Positions 38,861 to 48,528 of a DNA stretch of 64,000 bases are shown here, piece after piece. The stretch is from Closterium sp. NIES-65 (Eukaryota; Streptophyta; Zygnematophyceae; Desmidiales; Closteriaceae). How positions within the stretch are numbered: the stretch's first letter is position 1; the number at the start of each line of letters is the position of its first letter. A program made the position numbers and the translations under genes. Below the pieces are notes generated by a model. That model saw only the letters and a program-made list of their open reading frames with translations. It was not told the origin of the DNA and searched no databases. The DNA is taken from the NCBI GenBank assembly GCA_948144175.1, contig CANXME010002672.1, positions 1 through 64,000 on the forward strand, written 5' to 3'.

Positions 38861-41800
38861 ATGGCTACCCCTAGTGTCCTAGCTTTTGACGCTGAGGGTC
38901 GCGCCATTGATTTTGAGGTCTGGTTAGACGACCTGCAGCTGTTCTTACAGTGCGACAGGGCTGACGACCTTTCTCTCTTTGACCTCACCTCTGGCGCCTC
39001 TCCTGCCCCTGCTGCTGATGCTGATCCCGCTGTCCGCTCTAAGTGGGCCACCCGCGATGCTGCTGCACGTCTTGCTGTGCGTCGCCACCTCCCTACCTCT
39101 GAGCGTGCGCACTTTAGTCAGTACAAGAGTGCTCAGACCTTGTACGACGCTGTAGTTGCGCGCTACTCCTCCCCTGCCACTGCTGCACTGAGCCGTCTCA
39201 TGCTTCCCTACCTCTTTCCTGACCTCTCTGCCTTTCCCACTGTCGCTGACCTCATTACGCACCTCCGCACTAGTGACACTCGCTACCGCGCCGCCCTTCC
39301 TGCTGAGTTCTGCGCTAAGAACCCCCCCCCCATGTACATCGCTCTCTACTACGTAGTCGCACGCCTCCCTGACTCCCTTCGCGTCGTCAGGGACCACTTT
39401 CTCGCAGTCTGTCCCACCACTCTCACCGTCGACCTCCTCGAGAAGGCCCTCCTTGCAGCGGAGAAGAGCATAGTCGCTGTAGGTGCTTCTCGTGGTGACC
39501 CTCGCACCCCCATCTTTGAGGGGTGCTCTCCTTCCCCCTTGCTGCCCTCTGTTGCCTCTGCTGCTGCTGCCGACCTGCTTGGTCTTGAGTCGGTCGGCGC
39601 GGCGTCTGCCCCTAGTGGGAGACGTCGCTCCAGCAAGGGCAAGAGGGGCAAGGGCGCGGGTGGAGCTGGAGGGGGCGGTGGCGGTGGCGGCGGTGGCGGC
39701 GGAGGGAGTGGGGGTGGCGGCGGGGCTAGTGGCGGGGGTGGTGGTGGTGGTGGCGGCAGCAGCGGCGGAGACGGTGGTGGTAGTGCCAGCGGTGGTGGTG
39801 GAGGCAGCGGCGGAGGTGGAGGCGGCGGAGGTGGAGGCAGTGGAGGCGGCAGCGGAGGAGGCAGTAGTGGTGGAGGAGGTGGAGCTGGTCGGGGTGGTAC
39901 CCAGCAGCGTAGCGGCGGTGGTGGTGGCCAGCGCTCGCACCGGCAGCAGCAGCAGCGCTCGCGGGACATCCCTTCGCCTCAGCAGCTTCGTGAGTGGTAC
40001 GCTGGGCGTCAGAGGGGTGGGGGTACTGGTCCCTGCACCTACGTTCTTCGTTCCGGCGACCGCGCGGGTGAGCAGTGTGGGGGTGCCCACGCCACCCAGC
40101 GCTGCTTTGGCCGCCTGACGGACGCTTGGCGTCAGCAGTTCCCTGGGGCTAGTGAGATCCCTCGCTGGGATGAGCTTCTCAGGGCTGGTGTAGCGATCTT
40201 TGATCTTGATTTTGATGCTATCCTTACTGCTATGTATGTTGTGGATTATAGTGAGGAGAATGAGGGTTACCGGTGTTTTCAGCCCGACCCGGGCATTGGT
40301 ACTGCTGCGCTAGGTGCTTGTGAGGCTGCTGCTCTAGGTGCCAGTGCGTCTGCGCTCTCAGGTACTGGTGAGACTGCGCTCTCAGGTACTGAGTCGTCCT
40401 CGTCCTCCCTCACTTTCACACTTGACTCCGGAGCTTCTCGCTCCTTCTTTCGAGACCGCACTACCCTTTCGCCGCTCGCCAGGCCGGTTGCGGTCTCCCT
40501 TGCTGACCCCTCTGGGGGTCCTGTCCTGTCTCACTTCTCCACTGTCCTCCCGTGTCCGGCTGCCCCTTCGGGCACCCTGTCGGGTCTGTACCTTCCCTCG
40601 TTCTCTACGAACTTGGTGAGTGGAGCGGACCTGCAGGATGGGGGTGTTCACCAGTTCACTCCTGCGCGTCAGAGGGTGACCCACTGCACGGAGGCTCGCA
40701 CAGGCCGACACCTGGCCACGTTCTCACGTCGGCCGGGGTCGAGTCTCTACACCCTGACCGTTGAGTCTCCTCCTGTCCCTGAGTCTGGTCAGGTGGCTGC
40801 GTCGGGTCAGGTACTTGCTGCTGCGTCCCGGTCAGGTCCTGAGTCTGCCCCCTGTTCTTGTCGCCTCCTGTCTCACGAGACTCTCCTGTGGCACCACCGT
40901 CTTGGCCACCCCTCCTTGCCCCGTCTTCGGAGCATGGCTTCCCGTGTCCTTGTCTCTGGTCTTCCCCAGTCTCTCCCTCCTCTCCCCTCCGGGCCAGGAC
41001 CTTCCTGTGTCCCCTGTGTCGAGGGTCGCCTCCGGGCTACTCCTCACTCCTCCCACTTCCCCCCGACAGAGGCTCCCCTGCAGACGCTTCACATGGATGT
41101 GTGGGGCCCAGCCCCCGTCCGTGGGCAGGGTTACGAGCGCTACTTCCTGTTGGTGGTTGACGACTACTCGCGTTACACCACAGTCCTCCCCTTGCGCAGC
41201 AAGGGTGCGGTCACTGAGGTGCTGATCGACTGGATCCGCGAGGCTCGTCTCCAGCTCAGGAAGAGCTTCGGCTCGGACCTTCCTGTTCTGCGTCTGCACT
41301 CTGACAGAGGCGGAGAGTTCTCTTCTCGCCTTCTGCGAGACTACTGTCGTGCACGGGGAATCCGCCAGACCTTCACGCTTCCGGACTCACCACAGCAAAA
41401 TGGGATTGCTGAGCGCCGCATTGGCATGGTCATGGATGTTGCTCGTACGTCCATGATGCATGCGGCTGCCCCCCATTTTCTGTGGCCGTTTGCGGTGAGG
41501 TACGCGGCGCATCAGCTCAACCTTCACCCCCGGGTCTCTCGGCCAGCGATGTCCCCAGCCTTGCTGTGGACGGGGAAGGTTGGCGATGCGTCTGTGTTCC
41601 GTGTCTGGGGATCTCGGGCGTTTGTCCGCGACTTGTCTGCGGACAAGCTGTCCCCTCGTGCTGCTCCCTGTGTCTTCCTTGGCTTCCCCACTGACGCCCC
41701 AGGGTGGCAGTTTTACCACCCCTCCTCTCGTCGTGTTCTGTCCTCCCAGGACGTCACGTTCGACGAGTCAGTCCCCTTCTACCGTCTCTTCCCCTACCGC

Positions 41801-44767
41801 ACTCCTTCCCTCCCCCCTCCCCCGGACTTCCTTGTGCCGGTTCCCCCCCCGGTAGACCCCCTCCCCCCTCAGGTTCCTGCCCCCTCAGGTGTGTCCCAGG
41901 TAGACGCCGTTGACCCGGTCGAGGTTACTGGTGACTCTGGTGCTGCTGCGGGTGCTGAGCCTGGGGGTGCTGACTCTGGGGGTGCTGTGCGCGGGGGTGC
42001 TGAGCCTGGGGGTGCTACTGCTGGGGGTGCTGGGCCTGAGGGTGCTACTGCGGAGGGTGCGGAGCCTCGGGGTGCTGAGCCGGGGGGTGCTGTGCCTGGA
42101 GGTGCTGGGTCTGGGGGTGCTGGGTCGGGAGCTGCTGAGCCTGGGGGTGCTGAGCTGGGAGCTGCTGAGCCTGGGGGTGCTGCGTCTGGAGCTGCTGAGC
42201 CTGGGGTTTCTCCTGCTGCTGCGTCTCGCCGGGAGCCCCTCTCTCCACAGGAGCTGCGCGAGTGGTTCGCTCGCCGCTGGAGGCGTGCTGCTGAGTCTGG
42301 AGGTGCTGCTGGAGCTGGAGCTGGAGCTTCTTCGACCGTCGAGGGTGCGGGTGCAGCCAGTCCCGGAGCTGCTGGCCCTGCAGGTCCTCCTGGAGCTGGA
42401 GCTGCTGAGGGCGTTCGTGCTGAGCCTGCTGCTGTTGGTCCTGCCGCTGGAGGTGTGGGTGGCGCTGGTGCTGTCGCTGAGGGTGCTGGTGCTGTCCCTG
42501 CTGAGTCTGGAGCTGCCGCGCGGCCTCGGCCGTACTTCGTTCCGCTCCTTCAGCAGGTTCTTGGTCTTTCTCCTCCAGTAGAGGGTCCACCGCCTGTCCA
42601 GTCGCAGCCCCTACTGGAGCCTTCCTCTCCACTGCCTGCTCCCTCTCCTTACACTGGTCCTACTGGAGGTCTTGCTGAGCGTCGTGAGCCTGCGTCTCGT
42701 CCCGCGTCGCCTGTTCGTGCTGCTCGCGCTAGTGGTCGCAGTTCGCGTCAGCGTCCTCCTCCTGTCCCTGGCACGCACCGGATGTCTTTACGTCCGTCCA
42801 CTGCTCCTCTGCGTGCTCCTTTGCCTTCTCCTCCTGAGTCCTCTCTTCCTGCGCTTGCGGACCCTGAGTCGGACTCTCTTCGTGCTGCCAGTCCCACTGT
42901 CACGCGTCTGCTTGCTACTGTCGTCACTGACCCCTCTTTTGAGTCCACTGCTGCGTCTGCTCTAGTCGCTGAGCTCGTCGACTTTGCTGCTCGCTGTCGT
43001 CTCGACTACGCTGCTAGTCTTGTTGCTGAGTCTGCGTCTGTCTGTCCTCCGTCCGTCGGGGGTGAGTGTGCTCTTGGCACGGACGTCCTAGAGGACAGGC
43101 AGGAGGAGTTACAGTGTCTAGCGGCTGCTTCACCTCATCTCGCGTCTGTACTGCTTGCCCCTGAGGGAGACCCGGATGCACTAGACATCCCGACTCCGCG
43201 TTCTTACGCGGAGGCCGTAGAGGGTCCCTACTCCTCTCAGTGGCAGGCAGCTATGGATGCAGAGATGGCTTCCTGGAAGTCCACAGGCACCTACGTTGAC
43301 GCGGTTCCCCCTCCTGGGGCGAACATCGTCAGTGGCATGTGGATCTTTAGAGTGAAGCGGCCGCCGGGCTCTCCACCTGTCTTCAAGGCACGGTACGTTG
43401 CTCGTGGCTTCAGTCAGCGGCAGGGAGTTGACTACTTTCAGACCTTCTCTCCCACCCCGAAGATGACTACTCTTCGGGTGCTGCTGCACATAGCCGCTCA
43501 GCGCGACTACGAGCTTCACTCTCTCGACTTCAGCACTGCGTTCTTGCAGGGTAGCCTGCACGAGGAGATCTGGCTTCGCCGTCCACCTGGCTTCACTGGG
43601 ACTTTCCCTCCTGGCACCCAGTGGAGCCTCCGACGGCCAGTCTACGGTCTCCGCCAGGCACCGCGTGAGTGGCACGACACACTGAGGACTACGCTTGCGG
43701 CTCTTGGGTTTGCTCCTTCTACTGCTGACCCGTCGCTGTTTCTTCGCACCGACACTTCCCTGCCGCCGTTCTACATCCTCGTGTACGTCGACGACCTGGT
43801 CTTTGCCACAGCGGACACTGCTGGACTCGCCTACGTGAAGTCCGAGCTGTTGAAGAGACACACGTGCACAGACCTGGGTGAACTGCGCAGCTACCTTGGC
43901 TTGCAGATCACTCGGGACAGAGCACGCCGCACCATTACCTTGACTCAGTCACACATGGTGCAGCAGGTCCTTCAGCGCTTCGGCTTCACGTACTCCTCGC
44001 CTCAGGCCACTCCTCTGCCTACTCGCCACTCACTCTCAGCTCTGCCTTCGGATGAGTCCGTAGAGTCGAGTGGTCCGTATGCGGAGCTTGTTGGCTGCCT
44101 CATGTACCTGATGACCTGCACACGACCTGACCTTGCATACCCTCTGAGCATTCTTGCACGCTATGTTGCTCCTGGGAGACACAGACCGGAGCACATGGCT
44201 GCAGCGAAGAGGGTATTGCGCTACCTGTGCAGTACGTCAGGCATGGGGCTAGTGCTTGGAGGGCGGAGTCCAGTGGTCCTTACCGGCCACGCGGACGCTT
44301 CTTGGGCTGACGACCAGGCTACGCAGCGGTCGTCACAGGGTTACACCTTCAGCCTTGGTTCCGGCTCTGTCTCGTGGCGGTCTACTCGCTCGTCTTCGGT
44401 TCTCGGCTCCAGTTGTGAGGCTGAGATCTACGCCGGGGCCATGGCTGCACAGGAGCTTCGCTGGCTCACCTACCTGCTGACTGACCTTGGAGAGCCGCCT
44501 CGTTCTCCTCCAGTGCTGTACGTAGACAACAAGGCTATGCTGGCCTTGTGTCGAGAGCAGTGCTTGGAGCACAGAACGAAGCACATTGCTCTCCGCTACT
44601 TCCTTGCTCGTGAGCTGCAGCAGCGTGGTCAGTTGCGACTTGCGTACGTGGCCTCTGAGGCCAACACTGCTGATGTGTTCACCAAGGCACTTGCGCCTTG
44701 TGACCATCAGCGCTTCTGCACCCAGCTGGGTCTTGTGCCTGTCTTGCCTCACTTGCTCTCCTCTTGA
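38861..44767 (+). CDS. Copia-A gag-pol polyprotein, 1968 aa
   Basis: A single frame. Residues 1-260: copia gag (MATPSVLAFDAEGRAIDFEV, FEVWLDDLQLFLQ). About 265-365: Gly/Ser-rich linker. About 385-415: zinc-knuckle-like CTYV...EQCGGAHATQRC. Protease DSGAS at residue 522. GAG-pre-integrase WHHRLGHPS with CVPCVEG. Integrase catalytic D746 (LHMDVWGP), D815 (LHSDRGGEF) and E851 (NGIAERR), spacing D-x68-D-x35-E. About 1030-1130: PGGAE-type repeat linker. Reverse transcriptase with YVDD at 1642-1645. RNase H with GHADASWA, CEAEIYA, YVDNKAML and NTADVFTK. The ATG is in good context (gtcATGG). Gag, protease, integrase and RT are made as one product with no frameshift. Confidence 0.96.
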   Translation: MATPSVLAFDAEGRAIDFEVWLDDLQLFLQCDRADDLSLFDLTSGASPAPAADADPAVRSKWATRDAAARLAVRRHLPTSERAHFSQYKSAQTLYDAVVARYSSPATAALSRLMLPYLFPDLSAFPTVADLITHLRTSDTRYRAALPAEFCAKNPPPMYIALYYVVARLPDSLRVVRDHFLAVCPTTLTVDLLEKALLAAEKSIVAVGASRGDPRTPIFEGCSPSPLLPSVASAAAADLLGLESVGAASAPSGRRRSSKGKRGKGAGGAGGGGGGGGGGGGGSGGGGGASGGGGGGGGGSSGGDGGGSASGGGGGSGGGGGGGGGGSGGGSGGGSSGGGGGAGRGGTQQRSGGGGGQRSHRQQQQRSRDIPSPQQLREWYAGRQRGGGTGPCTYVLRSGDRAGEQCGGAHATQRCFGRLTDAWRQQFPGASEIPRWDELLRAGVAIFDLDFDAILTAMYVVDYSEENEGYRCFQPDPGIGTAALGACEAAALGASASALSGTGETALSGTESSSSSLTFTLDSGASRSFFRDRTTLSPLARPVAVSLADPSGGPVLSHFSTVLPCPAAPSGTLSGLYLPSFSTNLVSGADLQDGGVHQFTPARQRVTHCTEARTGRHLATFSRRPGSSLYTLTVESPPVPESGQVAASGQVLAAASRSGPESAPCSCRLLSHETLLWHHRLGHPSLPRLRSMASRVLVSGLPQSLPPLPSGPGPSCVPCVEGRLRATPHSSHFPPTEAPLQTLHMDVWGPAPVRGQGYERYFLLVVDDYSRYTTVLPLRSKGAVTEVLIDWIREARLQLRKSFGSDLPVLRLHSDRGGEFSSRLLRDYCRARGIRQTFTLPDSPQQNGIAERRIGMVMDVARTSMMHAAAPHFLWPFAVRYAAHQLNLHPRVSRPAMSPALLWTGKVGDASVFRVWGSRAFVRDLSADKLSPRAAPCVFLGFPTDAPGWQFYHPSSRRVLSSQDVTFDESVPFYRLFPYRTPSLPPPPDFLVPVPPPVDPLPPQVPAPSGVSQVDAVDPVEVTGDSGAAAGAEPGGADSGGAVRGGAEPGGATAGGAGPEGATAEGAEPRGAEPGGAVPGGAGSGGAGSGAAEPGGAELGAAEPGGAASGAAEPGVSPAAASRREPLSPQELREWFARRWRRAAESGGAAGAGAGASSTVEGAGAASPGAAGPAGPPGAGAAEGVRAEPAAVGPAAGGVGGAGAVAEGAGAVPAESGAAARPRPYFVPLLQQVLGLSPPVEGPPPVQSQPLLEPSSPLPAPSPYTGPTGGLAERREPASRPASPVRAARASGRSSRQRPPPVPGTHRMSLRPSTAPLRAPLPSPPESSLPALADPESDSLRAASPTVTRLLATVVTDPSFESTAASALVAELVDFAARCRLDYAASLVAESASVCPPSVGGECALGTDVLEDRQEELQCLAAASPHLASVLLAPEGDPDALDIPTPRSYAEAVEGPYSSQWQAAMDAEMASWKSTGTYVDAVPPPGANIVSGMWIFRVKRPPGSPPVFKARYVARGFSQRQGVDYFQTFSPTPKMTTLRVLLHIAAQRDYELHSLDFSTAFLQGSLHEEIWLRRPPGFTGTFPPGTQWSLRRPVYGLRQAPREWHDTLRTTLAALGFAPSTADPSLFLRTDTSLPPFYILVYVDDLVFATADTAGLAYVKSELLKRHTCTDLGELRSYLGLQITRDRARRTITLTQSHMVQQVLQRFGFTYSSPQATPLPTRHSLSALPSDESVESSGPYAELVGCLMYLMTCTRPDLAYPLSILARYVAPGRHRPEHMAAAKRVLRYLCSTSGMGLVLGGRSPVVLTGHADASWADDQATQRSSQGYTFSLGSGSVSWRSTRSSSVLGSSCEAEIYAGAMAAQELRWLTYLLTDLGEPPRSPPVLYVDNKAMLALCREQCLEHRTKHIALRYFLARELQQRGQLRLAYVASEANTADVFTKALAPCDHQRFCTQLGLVPVLPHLLSS

Positions 44768-44950
44768 CTTCACTTGTACTGTGACATATATATATACCTG
44801 CTCTTGCTTGTCTAGCTTTATATATATGTCTGTACTCTTGCTTGTGAACTGGCCTTTGGCCTTGCTCTTGTGCTCGGACTGTGTGGTGACTTTGTGATCC
44901 ACCCTGAGCTTTGCTTGTCTTGCTTGACTGGTCTTGTGACCCCTTGTTCT

Positions 44951-44973
44951 CCCCCACTTTGCCTATGGGGGTG
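44951..44973 (+). other. Copia-A polypurine tract with hairpin
   Basis: ccccactttgcctatggggg followed by TG next to the 3' LTR. The outer bases pair (CCCCCA with TGGGGG). The same block is found in copia-B and in elements E and F. Confidence 0.75.
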
Positions 44974-45109
44974 TGTCAGAACATATCTATAGCTTATACT
45001 GCTGTGTAGGCTGTAGTGGGGTATCCCATAGGGGGTACAACCCAGTTAGGGTTTCATATTTGTACTGCTTTCATTCATAGTTCACTCATTCCTGCTTACT
45101 CTTTTCACA
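44974..45109 (+). repeat. Copia-A 3' LTR
   Basis: 136 bp, no difference from 37834-37969 seen by eye. Followed by the target duplication CAACA. Confidence 0.95.
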
Positions 45110-45114
45110 CAACA

Positions 45115-48100
45115 ACGGGAGGAAAATCAGCCTTCCCAAATGGGACGACACGGGAAATATTCCAGTCGAGACACTCGCACGCTTTGAAAAGGACGTCAAA
45201 CGGACCATGGCGGGATTCATGGCGATAGTCAACGAGGCAGACAACGGAGAGAAGCAGACCCAGGAACTTCCTCCAGCAGTCAAGAAAATTCTTGAAGAGT
45301 TCCAGGACGTTCTCCCCGACGATTTACCTGATCAACTACCGCCATACCGGACACATCAACACGAGATCGTAGAAGAGCCGGGGTCCAAGCCAACATTTTG
45401 AGCACCATACAGGCTGAGCCCGACAGAGCTTGCCGATATGAAAAAACAAATAGAGTATCTCCTGGAGAAAGGGCTGATTCGACCTTCGACTTCGCCGTAC
45501 GGAGCTCCAGTTCTCTTCACTCCGTAGCCAGACGGAAGTTTGCGAATGTGCATCGACTACCGTGCCTTGAACAAGCAGACTGTAAAAAATAAATACCCGA
45601 TACCACGGATCGACGACTTACTCGACCAACTTCGCGGTGCTACGGTATTCTCCAAGCTCGACCTCAGATCGGGATACTGGCAAATTCGTATGGCGGACAA
45701 CTCTATCCACAAAACCGCTTTTCGAACTCGGTACGGGTCATACGAGTATCTCGTGATGCCATTCGGACTCACTAACGCACCAGCCACATTTCAGGCGGAA
45801 ATGAACCACATACTTCGGCCCCTTCTGGACGAGTGCGCGGTGGTATATTTGGACGATATCCTGATCTACTCGAAAGATATGAAGCAGCACGTTGAGCATC
45901 TACGACGGGTGTTTGAAATTCTTCGACGAGAACGCTTCTACGTGAAACTATCCAAGAGCGAGTTTGCGTTGAAAAAAGTCCAGTTCCTTGGACATATGGT
46001 GAGCGCTCAAGGAGTTCACGTGGATCCTAAGAAGATCGAAGCAGTGCGAACGTGGAAGACCCCTGAGAACGTGAAGGAGTTACAACAGTTCCTTGGATTC
46101 GCCAACTACTACAACCGGTTCGTACCAAACTACGCCAAGATTGCCGCACCATTAACGAACCTGTTGAAGAAGAATACACCATATCAATGGGAGGCGAAGC
46201 ACCAGGAAGCCGTGGAACAACTTAAAACCGCACTCACGTCCGCACCTGTTCTTATCCTGCCAGACACTGAACTTGACTATGTCATCGAGGCCGATGCTAG
46301 CGATCAAGCAGTGGGCGCAGTACTCATGCAGGATCAAGGGAAGGGACTGCAACCCAATGCATACCTCAGTAAAAAACTTCACGGGGCAGAACTCAATTAC
46401 CCCATCCATGACAAAGAGGCCCTCGCCATCGTCAACGCATTTAAGGCATGGAGGTGTTATCTCGAAGGAAGAAAAACGACTGTCTACACCGACCACTGCA
46501 GCCTCAAGTACCTGAAGACCCAACCAACACTCTCCAGGCGGCAAGTCCGGTGGATAGACTTTCTCGAAACCCACTTCCATTACAACATCGTGTATAAGCC
46601 GGGGCACAAGAACAAGGCAGACGCACTGAGTCGCCCTGCACACGTTGCCGCCTTACAAATCGATGGCATGAACCCACTTTTGAAGGGACTCTTCACGCAT
46701 GGATACACCATCGACCACGAAGTCTCTGTAGCAGAAAAGCGCCACCTTCTACATTGGGATCAAGACATCGCATACCGCAAGGGCTCCACAAAAATATGGG
46801 TACCTAATTACCCTCCCTTACGCCAGTTGCTGCTCGAAGAATATCATGATGTTCTCTACGCGGGCCACTTCGGTAGTAACAAGACGCTTGCCGGTATTGC
46901 GAAGCATTATTATTGGCCCCACATGGCGGATGACGTACAAAAATTCGTCACCTCGTGCGACACATGCCAACGGATGAAGAGCAGCAAACAGAAGAAAGCA
47001 GGATTACTACAGCCTCTTCCAGTCCCTGAACAGCCTTGGCAAGTGGTTAGCCTCGACTTCATCACCGGGTTACCACCTACCAAAGCTGGTTACGACGCCA
47101 TTCTAGTCGTCATCGACAAATTCTCCAAAATGGGACACTTCATTCCGACACACTCAACGGCTCGCATCGAGGAGACAGCGCAATTATTCTTCCGTTACGT
47201 CATCTCGCAACATGGCATTCCAACCTCGCTGATCTCCGACAGAGACCCGAAATTCACGAGTAAGTTCTGGAAGGGGCTCATGTCGCTCATGGGGACCAAA
47301 CTCGCCATGTCATCAGCCTATCATCCCCAAACGGATGGTCAGACAGGGCGCCTCAACCAGATTGTCGAACAGCTTCTGCGAGAAGCATGTAAGGACGATA
47401 TCTCTAAATGGGATGCACATCTGCCGGTTCTCGAGTTTGCGTATAACAACGCCACGCACGCCGCAACAGGGCAAACTCCTTTCTTCCTCTGTTACGGTCG
47501 CAACCCACTCACGCCTCAGAAACCAACAGTACCCGCCACGGTGCAACCCGCACATGACTTCATTTCCACTATGCACCAATTGTGGGAGCGCACGCATAAA
47601 CGTCTTCTGACTATCCAGCAGCAACAAAAGAAGCTCGCTAATCGGAGTCGCAACGATCATTCCATCAAGATTGGCGATCAAGTGCTTCTGGATACACGCA
47701 ATCTCGACATTAGCCATCTTCCGTCTAAGCTCCGACCTCGCTTCTGCGGACCTTTTCTCGTCGAGGCGCAGGTCACTCCAGTAACCTTCCGCTTGCGTTT
47801 ACCAGCTACTTGGAGAATTCACAATGCCTTCCATGTTCAACTTCTCAAGCCCTATCGGGACCCAAACACGGTCTTCAAAGGTCGCCAGCCGCCGCCGCCA
47901 CTGCCAGTGATCGTTAATGGGGAACCCGAGTACGAAGTCGAAGCCGTTCTGGCGCACCGACGACGACGTAGCGGCACCTTGGAGCTCTTGATTCGTTGGA
48001 AAGGCTATGATCCTTCCGAGGATACCTGGGTACCTGAACACGACATGGATAACGCCCGCCGTCCTCTACAGGACTACCTTGTCAAGCAGGGTGTTACTTC

Positions 48101-48116
48101 TACCACCCAGCTTTGA
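45115..48116 (+). pseudogene. Gypsy-A pol, RT to chromodomain, two nonsense codons
   Basis: The frame resumes after copia-A (about 45115) and is stopped by TGA at 45399-45401 (before [10 protein letters not shown], probably an Arg CGA) and by TAG at 45525-45527 (before [15 protein letters not shown]). From 45540 to 48116 it is open for 858 codons: RT ([19 protein letters not shown] at about residues 103-106), RNase H ([24 protein letters not shown]), integrase zinc finger (H...H, CDTCQRMK), D/D of the integrase ([17 protein letters not shown]) and a C-terminal chromodomain ([33 protein letters not shown]). The usual catalytic Glu of QTERVN is Gly here (QTGRLN). Confidence 0.9.
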
Positions 48117-48126
48117 GGGGGGGAAG

Positions 48127-48528
48127 TGTGAGAGGACGTCCCCGTTATAATATTTTCTCACTATTATATTTTTCCGTTATTCCATTCTCCCTTTTCTCCT
48201 CTTTATTTTGGTCTTTATCTCATCTCAATCGGCCTACTATTCTATTTTCTAGAGCCTTCTATTTATTTCTCTTATTTCCTACTTTTCCCACCGACATACC
48301 TATTATAGGGCACCGACAGCGCCGACAGTGGTGTATACGGTGTAATCTGGGCGTAATCCCAAGTGCCAATAGACTTGCGTGCTTATGCGCACTTGTGATT
48401 GTAGTATCGGGAAGGGTGTGTTCCCGAAGGTTCGTTTTATCTCGTTTATCCTTGTACTTTCCGAGTATAAATAGGCCTTGTATTCAGTTTTAGTGACAAG
48501 TTTCGATTGAGAATTCGATCCTGTGACA
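48127..48528 (+). repeat. Gypsy-A 3' LTR
   Basis: 402 bp, preceded by the purine tract gagggggggaag (about 48114-48126) and followed by the target duplication CTAGC. Confidence 0.92.

Larger units (their letters stand above)
37834..45109 (+). mobile_element. Copia-A: intact Ty1/copia retrotransposon
   Basis: LTRs of 136 bp (37834-37969 and 44974-45109) look identical. The target duplication CAACA is at 37829-37833 and 45110-45114. The primer site TGGTATAGAGCTAGG begins at 37970, a polypurine hairpin precedes the 3' LTR (about 44951-44973), and one frame of 1968 codons encodes gag-pol. It is inserted in the pol gene of gypsy-A. All parts needed for movement are visible, so it may be recently active. 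Confidence 0.96.
35210..48528 (+). mobile_element. Gypsy-A: chromodomain Ty3/gypsy retrotransposon (chromovirus type)
   Basis: 402-bp LTRs (35210-35611 and 48127-48528, TGTGAGAGG...GTGACA) with target duplication CTAGC (35205-35209, 48529-48533) in copia-B. Internal order: gag, protease, reverse transcriptase, RNase H, integrase, chromodomain. The LTRs differ at about three sites. Pol is split by copia-A (37834-45109); without it the element would be about 6 kb. Three nonsense codons and a Glu-to-Gly change in the integrase active site indicate it is dead. Confidence 0.93.
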
